This document shows positions 6,626 to 14,346 of a stretch of 34,937 nt of DNA, in pieces. The position numbers and the translations under genes were made by a program. Position 1 is the first letter of the stretch. The number at the start of each line of letters is the position of its first letter. The stretch is from Elusimicrobiota bacterium (GTDB lineage: Bacteria; Elusimicrobiota; Elusimicrobia; Elusimicrobiales; UBA9959), in NCBI GenBank assembly GCA_003482905.1, contig DMXM01000017.1:21546-56482 (forward strand), given 5' to 3'. The notes under the pieces are model-generated. The model had not been told where the DNA came from. It was given only the letters and a program-made list of their open reading frames with translations, and ran no database searches.

Positions 6626-7752
6626 AGTGATACGCTCAGCGGATGCACCCAGCCGCCCCCGGAAAACGCATAGGTAAGTTTAACATAATTGGCCGCGCGG
6701 AAAGCCGCGTCAAAATCATTGAACGCCAGCTCGCGCACCAGGCCGGCCTCCGGAAAATCCCGTCCGGGGGCGGCCAGATCGCATACATATATAAGCCGGG
6801 CCAGCGGACCCATGCCCGGCGCCCCGGTGGCGTGCAGCTCAATGGCCTCGTCTATTTCCGCGTCCCTGATGCCGGACAGCTCCCCGGCCAGCGCGGCGCC
6901 GGCCCAGGCGTGCAGCAAAACCGGGGCCTCTTTCAGCATTGTTCCAAAGAACGGGGCGCGGGGGCAGCGCAGCCGGGCGTACTTTTTAAGCGCGCCGGGG
7001 GGCAGATCCCTGGCGCAGTCGTGGAGCAGCCCCGCCGCGGCGGCCTTCTGCGCCGGAATGCCGAGCGCGGGGGCGAGGCTTACCGCCAAAGCGGCGGTTT
7101 CATGGGAATGACGGAAACGTCCCGGCGTTAAAATTTTTTTTAGCAGGGCGCGCTCGCGTGAAAGATAAAAGCCGCGCCTCAATATACCCGCCAGCACCGC
7201 GGCGTGCAGTTCCGGCGGCTTACCGCCGAGGAAAAGGGCGGCGCGCAGATCGCTGGAAGCCGCCCGCGGAAACCTCCCGGCCAGCGCGGTAAAGGGCACG
7301 CCGCGCGCCGCCGCCATATCATAACCCGGCCGCAGGCCCACCAAAAGCCGCGCGCCTTCGAGGACGGTCCGCCACCGGCGCCATTTCTTGAACCCGCCCA
7401 GACAATCCGACCCCATCAGGAAATAGACCCGGGCGCCGGGGTGCAGCTTCCGGAAATGGGCCACCGTCTCCCAGGTATAGACGACCCGCCGCAGGCCGGC
7501 TTCGAAGGAACTTATTTTAACTTCGGGACGCCCCAGCAGGCCGGCCGCACCCAGCGCCGCCTTCAGCAGGGCGCGGCGCCCGGCGAAAGGCACGGGGCGG
7601 AGATCTTTAAAAGGAGTATGAAAACCCGGAACAAAATAGATCGCTTCCGGTTTTAACTGGCGCAGGGCCGCGGCGGCCAGCTCCATATGCCCCCTGTGGG
7701 GCGGGTCGAAGCTTCCCCCGTAAATAATGATCGGTTTTTTTTCTGACCGCAT
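6592..7752 (-). CDS. nadD: NadD-YqeK fusion: nicotinate-nucleotide adenylyltransferase plus HD-domain hydrolase
   Basis: A two-domain protein of 386 residues from the ATG at 7752. The first half is NadD, with IYGGSFDPPHRGH (about residues 10-22), the VYFLMGSDCL core and a late SSDLR motif. It makes deamido-NAD from nicotinate mononucleotide. The second half is a YqeK-type HD hydrolase, with HSHETA, AAGLLHDCARDL and the family signature ELHATGAPGM followed by IYVCDLAAPGRDF. Characterised YqeK proteins cleave diadenosine tetraphosphate. The reading frame is open up to a GTG at 7827, but a promoter lies inside that stretch and NadD homology starts only after 7752, so the internal ATG is preferred. 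No clear ribosome site is seen. Confidence 0.93.
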   Translation of the reverse strand: MRSEKKPIIIYGGSFDPPHRGHMELAAAALRQLKPEAIYFVPGFHTPFKDLRPVPFAGRRALLKAALGAAGLLGRPEVKISSFEAGLRRVVYTWETVAHFRKLHPGARVYFLMGSDCLGGFKKWRRWRTVLEGARLLVGLRPGYDMAAARGVPFTALAGRFPRAASSDLRAALFLGGKPPELHAAVLAGILRRGFYLSRERALLKKILTPGRFRHSHETAALAVSLAPALGIPAQKAAAAGLLHDCARDLPPGALKKYARLRCPRAPFFGTMLKEAPVLLHAWAGAALAGELSGIRDAEIDEAIELHATGAPGMGPLARLIYVCDLAAPGRDFPEAGLVRELAFNDFDAAFRAANYVKLTYAFSGGGWVHPLSVSLWNSLQEKKKG

Positions 7753-7762
7753 ATTTTTTTGG

Positions 7763-7780
7763 GCCGGCGGCGCCGCCGGC
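7763..7780. repeat. 18-bp GC palindrome in the nadD leader
   Basis: GCCGGCGGCGCCGCCGGC is self-complementary and lies about 10 bases before the nadD ATG, separated from it by an A-run on the coding strand. It lies between the two divergent genes and could be an operator or a leader hairpin. Confidence 0.55.
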
Positions 7781-7791
7781 GGTAAGCATTT

Positions 7792-7821
7792 AGTATAATA
7801 TACTTTGATTAATTGATACAA
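7792..7821 (-). promoter_or_regulatory. Candidate promoter of the nadD operon, overlapping a plus-strand -10
   Basis: On the minus strand TTGTAT (7821-7816) and TATACT (7797-7792) are 18 bases apart, giving a leader of about 30 bases before the ATG at 7752. On the plus strand TATAAT at 7794-7799 could serve the DUF2064 gene starting at 7830. The two overlap, so divergent transcription may compete here. Confidence 0.45.
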
Positions 7822-7829
7822 AATCACCT

Positions 7830-8588
7830 ATGGCACAAAAAAGAGACAACTGCATAATCCTCCTGCTGGACGCCCCCGAGCCCGAGAAGATCAGCCAGGA
7901 ACTCAAGACGGCTTTTGGCCCCGAGAGGGCCGCCCATGTGAACAGCGACCTGCTTTTGAACGTTTACAAAATGGCCAAATCCTTCCCCGAGGCCATCCTT
8001 ATCCTCTCGTACGAAAAGACGCTCCAGCACCAGGACCTGTCCTGGCTGGACCAGGAGGATCCCGGTTTCCTGGAGGTAAAGAACCGCTCCCTGGAGGACA
8101 GGATGCAGGACGCCTTCCGCCTGGCCTTTTTCACCGGCGCAAAAAAAGCCGTCGTGCTCAGCCACCTTTCCCCCGAGATAAAAAAAGACTGGCTTTACCA
8201 GGCGCTCGACGCCGCCAACGATAAGACCGTGGTGGTGGGCCCGAACCAGGACGGATCGTTCTACCTGCTGGGGCTGACGCAGCAGAACCTTAAGCTGCTG
8301 GAAACGCCGGGCTTCTCGCACGGCAAAAGCGCCGAGACCATAACCGAACGCGCCAAAAAAAACAAGCTTTCAGTATTCAATACCCCCGAAACGTACGCCG
8401 TTACCGGGGAAGAAGCCCTCAGGCAGTGGATGGAAAGCCGCGAGGTCCTGCCGCCTCTTTTTCATAACGAGCCGCCCCGGCCTAGCGCGCCTCCCCAGAC
8501 CCCGGAACACAAGAGGCATCACAGGCGCCACGCCAAGAACGGGATGGAGATCCCTCTCCCCCCGACCCCCGAAAAACCGCCGCTTTAG
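7830..8588 (+). CDS. DUF2064 / TIGR04282-like glycosyltransferase-fold protein
   Basis: A 252-residue protein. Residues about 8-190 follow the DUF2064 (rSAM/selenodomain-associated transferase 1) plan: a helix with R-M-Q-D-A-F, then FFTGAKKAVVLSHLSPEI, then TVVVGPNQDGSFYLLGL where the family has GPA-DGGYYLLGL. The usual aspartate of the SDCP motif appears as SHLSP here, so sugar-nucleotide binding may be altered. The C-terminal 50 residues are a Pro/His/Arg-rich tail (HKRHHRRH), probably disordered. It is the first gene on the plus-strand arm. Substrate unknown. Confidence 0.75.
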   Translation: MAQKRDNCIILLLDAPEPEKISQELKTAFGPERAAHVNSDLLLNVYKMAKSFPEAILILSYEKTLQHQDLSWLDQEDPGFLEVKNRSLEDRMQDAFRLAFFTGAKKAVVLSHLSPEIKKDWLYQALDAANDKTVVVGPNQDGSFYLLGLTQQNLKLLETPGFSHGKSAETITERAKKNKLSVFNTPETYAVTGEEALRQWMESREVLPPLFHNEPPRPSAPPQTPEHKRHHRRHAKNGMEIPLPPTPEKPPL

Positions 8589-8590
8589 GA

Positions 8591-8696
8591 AGAGATTACA
8601 GCGATAGGGGAACGATGGCGGCGATAGCAACGGACTATCGGTCTCCGGATCGTTCTCCATCGCCGTTATCTCTTGTCCTTTATCGCTATAATCTCT
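8591..8696. repeat. Nested inverted repeats between the DUF2064 gene and tldE
   Basis: Outer arms AGAGATTACAGCGATA (8591-8606) and TATCGCTATAATCTCT (8681-8696) pair at 15 of 16 positions. Inside are GGAACGAT with ATCGTTCT, and GCGATAG with CTATCG. The right arm contains TATAAT (8687-8692), about 30 bases before the tldE ATG, and could double as its -10. TATCTCTTGT-like words repeat several times. It could be a terminator-like fold, a degraded palindromic element or an operator. No T-run follows. Confidence 0.55.
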
Positions 8697-8721
8697 TGTT
8701 TGTTATCTCCGTGATCTCCCC

Positions 8722-10050
8722 ATGAACAATATCGAGCGGGTTTGCAAAAAAATATTCAGGCTGGCCAAAGGCGTCCAATGCGAGGTTCTGGCCGAAGCGC
8801 GGGAAAGCGCCCTGACGCGCTTCGCCGATAACGTGATCTCCCAGAACGTCGCCTCCTCCTCGCTGAATTTCTCGGTGCGCCTGCTCGACGGGGGCCGGTC
8901 CGCCTGGACCAGCTTTAACCAGACCGACGACGCCTCGCTTAAGGGCGCGCTCGCCTCCGCGCTGGAGATCCTCCGGCGTCAGAAGAAGGACCCCGCCCTG
9001 CTGCCGCTGGCCAAACCCCGGGCGCTGCCGGCTGGCAGGAACCTCTTTGACCGGGAGACGGCGGAACTGGGGCCGTCCTTCCGCGCCCGAAAAGCGGGGG
9101 AACTTGCCCGGGCCTGCCGGAAAGCCGGCCAGGTGGGCTGCGGCACCGTGGACAACGGCGCGGCGGAAATAACGATAGCCAATAACCTGGGACTTTTTGC
9201 CAGACACAGAGAGAGCTCCGTGAAGCACAGCGTGACCGTGCGCGACCGCGACGGCTTCGGCTGGGCGGAACAGCACGCGCACGACGTGAACGAAATTGAT
9301 TTCAGGGGCCTCAACGAGACGGCCCGCGCCAAGGCCGCGGCCGGCCGCGGCCCGCGCTGGATAAAACCTGGCAAATACACGGTCATACTGGAGCCCGCCG
9401 CCGCGGCCAGCCTGGTCTCCGGCCTCGGCTTGTACGGCTTCGGGGGCCGGATGTACACTGAGGGCCGCTCTTTCGCGGCCGGCAAACTGGGGAAGAGGGC
9501 GCTGAGCCCGCTGCTCTCCGTGGAGGATAACGCCATAGACGGGGCCTCCGCCGGCCTGCCCTTTGACTACGAGGGACAGCCCCGCTCAAAGGTGACGCTG
9601 ATAGAGAACGGCGTGCTGAGAGCCGTTGTCCACGACCGGGAAACGGCCCGGAAAGCCGGGACGGCCTCCACCGGCCACGCACTGCCCCGGCCGAGCTACA
9701 TGGGCCCCCTCCCCCTCAACCTGGCTATAAAACCCGGCCAAGGCTCGCTGGCGGACCTTATAAAGGGCACGGAGCGCGGCATATTGGTGACCCAGTTCCA
9801 TTACACAAATATTCTCAGAACGCAGGCAGTGGAAATGACCGGCATGACCCGCAACGGGACATTCCTGGTGGAGGACGGCAGGATCGTCTGCCCCATTAAG
9901 AACATGCGCTTCACCCAGAGCCTGGCGGAGGCTTTCAATAACATAGAGGCCGTCTCCGCCCTGGCAGTCCTGGTGCGGGAGCGGGGGACCATCTCCTGCC
10001 CCGCCATGCGGTTGTCGGGCTTCAACTTCTCGTCGTCCACAAATTTCTGA
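8722..10050 (+). CDS. pmbA: TldE/PmbA-like subunit of the TldD-TldE protease
   Basis: A 442-residue member of the modulator-of-gyrase (U62) family. The N-terminal part has CEVLAEARESALTRFADNVISQ, the usual self-recognition strand region. The C-terminal part has the family end FLVEDGRIVCPIKNMRFTQS. No HExxxH zinc motif is present, as expected for the non-catalytic TldE partner. TldD-TldE trims peptides such as microcin precursors, unfolded peptides and CcdA. It is followed after 2 bp by tldD, so the two are translated together. No Shine-Dalgarno is seen upstream. Confidence 0.9.
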   Translation: MNNIERVCKKIFRLAKGVQCEVLAEARESALTRFADNVISQNVASSSLNFSVRLLDGGRSAWTSFNQTDDASLKGALASALEILRRQKKDPALLPLAKPRALPAGRNLFDRETAELGPSFRARKAGELARACRKAGQVGCGTVDNGAAEITIANNLGLFARHRESSVKHSVTVRDRDGFGWAEQHAHDVNEIDFRGLNETARAKAAAGRGPRWIKPGKYTVILEPAAAASLVSGLGLYGFGGRMYTEGRSFAAGKLGKRALSPLLSVEDNAIDGASAGLPFDYEGQPRSKVTLIENGVLRAVVHDRETARKAGTASTGHALPRPSYMGPLPLNLAIKPGQGSLADLIKGTERGILVTQFHYTNILRTQAVEMTGMTRNGTFLVEDGRIVCPIKNMRFTQSLAEAFNNIEAVSALAVLVRERGTISCPAMRLSGFNFSSSTNF

Positions 10051-10052
10051 TT

Positions 10053-11498
10053 ATGTTCAAACTAGCCGCCAAAGCCATGGAGATAGCCGACAAATACCGC
10101 GTGGATTTCGGAGATATCCGCGTAGTCGAGGACCGCGGCCAGTATCTCAGCGTCAGGAACGGCGGGATCTCAGGCCTTACCGACGCCACCACGCTTGGCT
10201 ACGGCGTCCGCGTTCTCTACAAGGGCGCCTGGGGCTTCGCGTCCGGCAGGGAGATGACGGAACGGGCCGTGGCGCAAACCGCCATGAAAGCGGTCGCCAT
10301 CGCCAAGGCCAGCCGGCGGCTTATGGCCGCCCCCGTGCGCCTGGCCCGCGAGCCGGCCTACACCGACTTCTGGCGGACGCCGTTCCTTAAAGACCCTTTT
10401 GCCGTGCCGGTGCAGGCCAAGCTGGACCTGCTGTTCCGCCTCGACGCCGTGCTGCGCGGAAACTCCAGGATAAAAGCGACGGCCGCAAGCATGCGCTTTA
10501 CGCGCGAACACCAATGGCACCTGACCACCGGGGGCTCGCGCATCGAACAGGTACTGCTCTCTTCCGGGGCCGGCATGACCGCCACCGCCGTGGAGAACGG
10601 CGAATCGCAGTTGCGCGGCTACCCCTGCTCGCACGGCGGGCAGACCCTGGCGGGCGGCTGGGAGGTAATAGAAGCGCTGGACCTGCCGGCCCACGCCGAA
10701 AGGGTGCGGGACGAGGCCGCCGCGCTGCTGAGGGCCCCCGCCTGCCCCTCCGGCGCCAGGGACCTTATAATTTACGGCAACCAGCTGGCGCTGCAGATAC
10801 ACGAATCTGTCGGCCACGCCACGGAACTGGACCGCGTGCTCGGCTACGAAGAGTCCTTTGCGGGCTCCAGTTTTGCCACCACGGAAAAGCTGGGCAAGTT
10901 CCGCTATGGCTCCGCGATCGTCAACCTGGTGGCGGACGCCACGCTGCCCGGCGGGCTGGCCACCGCGGGCTACGACGACGACGGGGTAAAAGCGCAGCGC
11001 TGGGACATAGTAAAAGGCGGCGTCCTCGCCGGCTATATGACCAACCGCGAGTTCTGCGGCAGGATCGGCATGCGGCGCTCCCGGGGCAGCTGCCGGGCCG
11101 ACGGTTACGAGAACATCCCGATAATCCGCATCTGCAACCTCAGCCTGCTGCCCGGCGATTCCTCCACCGAAGAACTGGTGAGCGGCATCCGCGACGGGAT
11201 AATAATGGAGAACAACACGTCGTGGAGCATAGACCAGCAGCGCCTTAATTTCCAGTTCGGCTGCGAGATAGGCTGGCTTATAAAGAACGGGAAGAGGACC
11301 AAAATGGTAAAAAACCCCGCCTACCAGGGAATAACCCCCGCGTTCTGGGGCTCCTGCGACGCCATAGCGGACCATAAAGAGTGGCGGCTGTGGGGCGTTG
11401 CCAGCTGCGGCAAGGGCCAGCCGGACCAGACCGCCATGATGTGCCACGGCTCCAGTCCGGCGCGGTTCCGCAACGTTAAAATAGGCGCGCATGGATAA
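10053..11498 (+). CDS. tldD: Zinc metalloprotease TldD
   Basis: A 481-residue catalytic partner of TldE. The zinc motif HESVGH occupies residues 250-255, followed by ELDRVLGYEESFAGSSF as in the family. A C-terminal Cys in ASCGKGQPDQ is a likely third zinc ligand. YEN-IPIIRICNL and the glycine-rich GG-LATAGYDDDG segment are also typical. The start sits 2 bp after the tldE stop without its own ribosome site, indicating coupling. A weak terminator follows, then the dnaA promoter. Confidence 0.95.
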   Translation: MFKLAAKAMEIADKYRVDFGDIRVVEDRGQYLSVRNGGISGLTDATTLGYGVRVLYKGAWGFASGREMTERAVAQTAMKAVAIAKASRRLMAAPVRLAREPAYTDFWRTPFLKDPFAVPVQAKLDLLFRLDAVLRGNSRIKATAASMRFTREHQWHLTTGGSRIEQVLLSSGAGMTATAVENGESQLRGYPCSHGGQTLAGGWEVIEALDLPAHAERVRDEAAALLRAPACPSGARDLIIYGNQLALQIHESVGHATELDRVLGYEESFAGSSFATTEKLGKFRYGSAIVNLVADATLPGGLATAGYDDDGVKAQRWDIVKGGVLAGYMTNREFCGRIGMRRSRGSCRADGYENIPIIRICNLSLLPGDSSTEELVSGIRDGIIMENNTSWSIDQQRLNFQFGCEIGWLIKNGKRTKMVKNPAYQGITPAFWGSCDAIADHKEWRLWGVASCGKGQPDQTAMMCHGSSPARFRNVKIGAHG

Positions 11499-11510
11499 GG
11501 ATATAATAAG

Positions 11511-11531
11511 GCGCCTGCTGCGCATTTTTTT
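11511..11531 (+). terminator. Weak terminator after tldD
   Basis: GCGC-CTGCT-GCGC followed by A and seven T residues. The stem is only 4 bp, so efficiency is doubtful, but the T-run and the position between tldD and the dnaA promoter fit. Confidence 0.45.
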
Positions 11532-11533
11532 GT

Positions 11534-11562
11534 TTGACTTAGCCGGCCCAAATATATAATAT
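11534..11562 (+). promoter_or_regulatory. Candidate dnaA promoter
   Basis: TTGACT (11534-11539), 17-base spacer, TAATAT (11557-11562) within the AT-rich run AATATATAATATATAGATAT. It gives a leader of roughly 170 bases that includes the DnaA boxes. Confidence 0.6.
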
Positions 11563-11623
11563 ATAGATATCCTATTAGAAAGTCCGCAAAAGGGTGTTTT
11601 GTTTATGTTTTTGTAACATTATT

Positions 11624-11639
11624 CCCCTGAAATCAGGGG
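11624..11639. repeat. Short perfect hairpin in the dnaA leader
   Basis: CCCCTGA and TCAGGGG separated by two A residues. It lies in the 5' leader of dnaA and is not followed by a T-run. Confidence 0.5.
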
Positions 11640-11725
11640 TTCGGGCAGAAACCCAAAAAGTTATTAATATAAAAAGTGCTTAAATCATAAACACTATTCG
11701 GGTATCACATAAAATTACTAACAGT

Positions 11726-11734
11726 TGTGGATAA
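11726..11734 (-). promoter_or_regulatory. DnaA box 1
   Basis: TGTGGATAA on the plus strand, which is TTATCCACA on the minus strand, a perfect match to the consensus. It lies 11 bases before the second identical box, about one helical turn. Confidence 0.85.
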
Positions 11735-11736
11735 CT

Positions 11737-11745
11737 TGTGGATAA
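11737..11745 (-). promoter_or_regulatory. DnaA box 2, overlapping the dnaA start codon
   Basis: A second perfect TTATCCACA (minus strand). The GTG start codon and the next two codons of dnaA are contained in it, so DnaA binding here could block its own expression. Confidence 0.85.
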
Positions 11746-13096
11746 CTTAACCGATATCAAGGAAATCTGGCAAAAGGCCCTGGAAAACCTGGGCGCCGAA
11801 ATAGGCGTTCAGTCTATAGACCTTTGGATACGCCCCATAAAGCCCCTTTTCATAGAGGGCGATACATTTAAGCTTGAAGTTCCCAATTCTATAATCTACA
11901 ACACGGTTAAGCAGCGCTACGAGGAAAAGATAATAGCGCTGCTGTCGGCCCTGACCGGGAAAGAACTTAAAATAAGTTATTCCATGTCCATGGCTCCGAC
12001 GGAAACCGAAGCGGCGCCGGTGCATAAACCCGAGCCGGCGCCGATGGCGCTGCCGGCGAATTATTTTTCATTCAACCCCAACTATACTTTTGAATCGTTC
12101 ATAATGGGAACGTCCAACCGTTTTGCCCACGCTTCGGCCGAGGGCGTAGCCAAAACCCCGGGGCAGACCAATCCTTTTTTCATCTACAGCGCGCCGGGCC
12201 TGGGAAAGACGCATCTCCTTCACGCCATAGCCCACGGCATTTTCAAGAATAACCCCCAGGCGAAGATCCTCTACACCGCCAGCGAAAATTTCGTCAATGA
12301 ATACATAGACGCCGTACGCGGCCAGGCCACCGAGCAGTTCCGCAGCAAATACCGCAAACTCGACTGCCTGCTGCTCGACGACATCCAGTTCCTGGTTGAC
12401 AAAGAGCGCAGCGAAGAGGAATTCTTCTACACTTTCAACTCCCTTTTCGAATCAAAGAAACAGATAGTGGTGACCTCCGACCGGCCGCCCCGGGAGTTGG
12501 CCCTGGGGCAGCGCCTCATCTCGCGCTTCCTCTCCGGCGTGGTGGCGGACATAAAGATCCCGGATTTCGAGACCCGCGTGGCCATACTGCGCCAGAAACG
12601 CGACCAGCACAAATACGATATCCCCGACGATATAGTAACCTTCATCGCCGAGAACGTCAAAAAGAGCATAAGGGAGCTGGAAGGCTGCCTTATAACGGTG
12701 GGGAATTTCTGCGCCAATATGAAGATCCAGCCTTCCATTGACGCGGTAAAAGAGATCATCAAGGACCATATCAGCGACCCGGAGCATGACGACAGGAAAA
12801 TAACCATAGAACTGATAAAAGACGTGGTGGCCGCCAAGTACAACCTGGAGCTTAAGGATTTCAGCGCCAAGAAGCGCACCGAGGCCATAGCTTTCCCGCG
12901 CCAGGTGGCGATGTACCTGGCTACAAGCCTGACGGACCTGTCACTTACCGATATAGGCGACGCTTTCGGCCGCGACCACGCCACCGTGATGTACGCCAAG
13001 AATAAAATAGGCCAGATGGTGCAGACGGACCCCTATTTTAACGAGACCTTGAACCAGATGATCTCTAAGATGAAAAATGTTAGTAATTCCGTATAA
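11738..13096 (+). CDS. dnaA: Chromosomal replication initiator DnaA
   Basis: A 452-residue initiator with all four domains. Domain I begins IWQKALENLG; a Pro/Ala linker covers about 86-107; AAA+ domain III starts at NPNYTFESFIMG; domain IV carries GRDHATVMYAKNKI for box recognition. Walker B is LDCLLLDDIQF. The Walker A loop reads SAPGLGKT (151-158), with Ser at the first glycine position of GxxxxGKT. The start is GTG, since no in-frame ATG is available that keeps domain I. It has no clear ribosome site and lies inside a DnaA box, which points to autoregulation. Confidence 0.97.
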   Translation: MDNLTDIKEIWQKALENLGAEIGVQSIDLWIRPIKPLFIEGDTFKLEVPNSIIYNTVKQRYEEKIIALLSALTGKELKISYSMSMAPTETEAAPVHKPEPAPMALPANYFSFNPNYTFESFIMGTSNRFAHASAEGVAKTPGQTNPFFIYSAPGLGKTHLLHAIAHGIFKNNPQAKILYTASENFVNEYIDAVRGQATEQFRSKYRKLDCLLLDDIQFLVDKERSEEEFFYTFNSLFESKKQIVVTSDRPPRELALGQRLISRFLSGVVADIKIPDFETRVAILRQKRDQHKYDIPDDIVTFIAENVKKSIRELEGCLITVGNFCANMKIQPSIDAVKEIIKDHISDPEHDDRKITIELIKDVVAAKYNLELKDFSAKKRTEAIAFPRQVAMYLATSLTDLSLTDIGDAFGRDHATVMYAKNKIGQMVQTDPYFNETLNQMISKMKNVSNSV

Positions 13097-13151
13097 GTCG
13101 GGATAAGTGTAAAAATGTCGGAGTTTTGTTAGGACTATCAGTAAAATCGGA

Positions 13152-13209
13152 TACGCTGTTGATAACTTCCTCCAATGATTTAAGCCGTATCAACACTATA
13201 AACAGCGTA
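13152..13209. promoter_or_regulatory. Inverted repeat and DnaA-box-like site between dnaA and dnaN
   Basis: TACGCTGTT (13152-13160) and AACAGCGTA (13201-13209) are exact complements flanking 40 bases. TGTTGATAA at 13157-13165 is one mismatch from a DnaA box. It lies in the 134-bp gap and may control dnaN or form part of the origin. Confidence 0.4.
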
Positions 13210-13230
13210 CTCTTATAGAGGACTATTAAG

Positions 13231-14346
13231 ATGAAAATAAATAGTAACAGAGAGACCCTAATAAAGGGGATACAGACCATCCAGGCGGGCGTCTCATCTA
13301 AAACCAGCACTATTCCTATATTACAGAACTTCCTGATGGAAACCGAGGACAAGGGCCTTAAGATAGTATTCACCGACCTTGAAATGGCCATTAAGCACCA
13401 TATCCCGGTTGAAATAAAGGGAGAGGGCAGCATTACCGTGCCCATAAAGAAGTTCATGGAGATAGTCCAGAACCTTGGGGAGGATTCCCCGGTCAACATA
13501 GCGGTTGACGAGAACAACCGCATTTCCATCCTTAGCGGCAAATCACGCTTTAAGCTGGGCGGCGCTCCCAAGAACGACTACCCGGTGATTCCGGACCTGG
13601 ATGAAAGCAACTCCTTCAAGATACCGGCCAAGCTCCTGGCCGAGATGATCACCAACACCATCTTCTCCGCTTCCACCGAAGACGACAGGCATTTCCTCAA
13701 CGGCCTGCTCTGGAAATACGAGAAGGACAATTTTTCCCTGGTGGCCACGGACGGCAGGCGCCTGGCGATAATCTCTACCAAGAAGGTGAAGGCGAAAAAG
13801 GACTTCAAGGTTATTGTACCCTCCAAGATATTGGGGGAACTGGCCCGTTTTATCAAAGGTTCCTCTTTTAAGGACAACGAAGAGGTTACCGTAGGCTTAT
13901 CCACCAACCAGATAGGCTTCAAGATAGGCAAGACTGTTTTTATTTCGCGCCTGGTGGAGGGGAACTTCCCCGCTTTCGAACAGATCGTTCCCAAAAGTCA
14001 CGAGATAGAGATATTAATAAGCGCCGCCAATCTGATGGCCGTGACCAAGCGCGCGGCTATCTGCTCCAACGAACGCTCCGGAGCGGTGAAATACACGTTC
14101 AAGAAGGACGCCCTGGTGGTCAACTCGGCCTCTCAGAGTATGGATTTTGAGGACGAGGTTGAGATAGATTACAAAGGGAAAGAATTCCAGATCAGCTTTA
14201 ACCCCAAGTTCGTCATGGATATATTGAAAGCCGCGGGCGAAAGCGACATTACCGCGGAATTCACTTCGCCGGCCACGCCCGCGCTGCTCAGGGTGAAGGG
14301 CCGCGAGGACCTTATTTATATTGTAATGCCGCTGCGCACCCAGTAA
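13231..14346 (+). CDS. dnaN: DNA polymerase III beta sliding clamp
   Basis: A 371-residue clamp of normal length that tethers polymerase to DNA as a dimer ring. Three repeated clamp folds are visible, with GGAPKNDYPVIP at the end of domain 1, FLNGLLWKYEKDNFSLVATDGRRLA in domain 2, and the C-terminal IYIVMPLRTQ ending typical of DnaN. Ribosome site GAGGA lies before the ATG. The dciA-like gene starts on its stop codon (TAATG). Confidence 0.97.
   Translation: MKINSNRETLIKGIQTIQAGVSSKTSTIPILQNFLMETEDKGLKIVFTDLEMAIKHHIPVEIKGEGSITVPIKKFMEIVQNLGEDSPVNIAVDENNRISILSGKSRFKLGGAPKNDYPVIPDLDESNSFKIPAKLLAEMITNTIFSASTEDDRHFLNGLLWKYEKDNFSLVATDGRRLAIISTKKVKAKKDFKVIVPSKILGELARFIKGSSFKDNEEVTVGLSTNQIGFKIGKTVFISRLVEGNFPAFEQIVPKSHEIEILISAANLMAVTKRAAICSNERSGAVKYTFKKDALVVNSASQSMDFEDEVEIDYKGKEFQISFNPKFVMDILKAAGESDITAEFTSPATPALLRVKGREDLIYIVMPLRTQ

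Larger units (their letters stand above)
11540..11745. other. Putative replication origin region upstream of dnaA
   Basis: A 239-bp gap before dnaA, strongly AT-rich compared with its neighbours. It holds an AT run at 11550-11580 that could unwind, a small perfect hairpin (CCCCTGA/TCAGGGG, 11624-11639) and two perfect DnaA boxes at its right end. Location next to dnaA-dnaN is the classical origin position. Only two strong boxes are visible, so the full origin may extend elsewhere. Confidence 0.5.

Noticed and set aside
7753..7827. GTG start for nadD-yqeK 25 codons upstream
   Set aside because: The added residues do not resemble NadD and the region contains the divergent promoter and GC palindrome.
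10170..11525. Minus-strand open frame of 451 codons opposite tldD
   Set aside because: Antisense to tldD, which has an intact HESVGH motif. The product is low-complexity.
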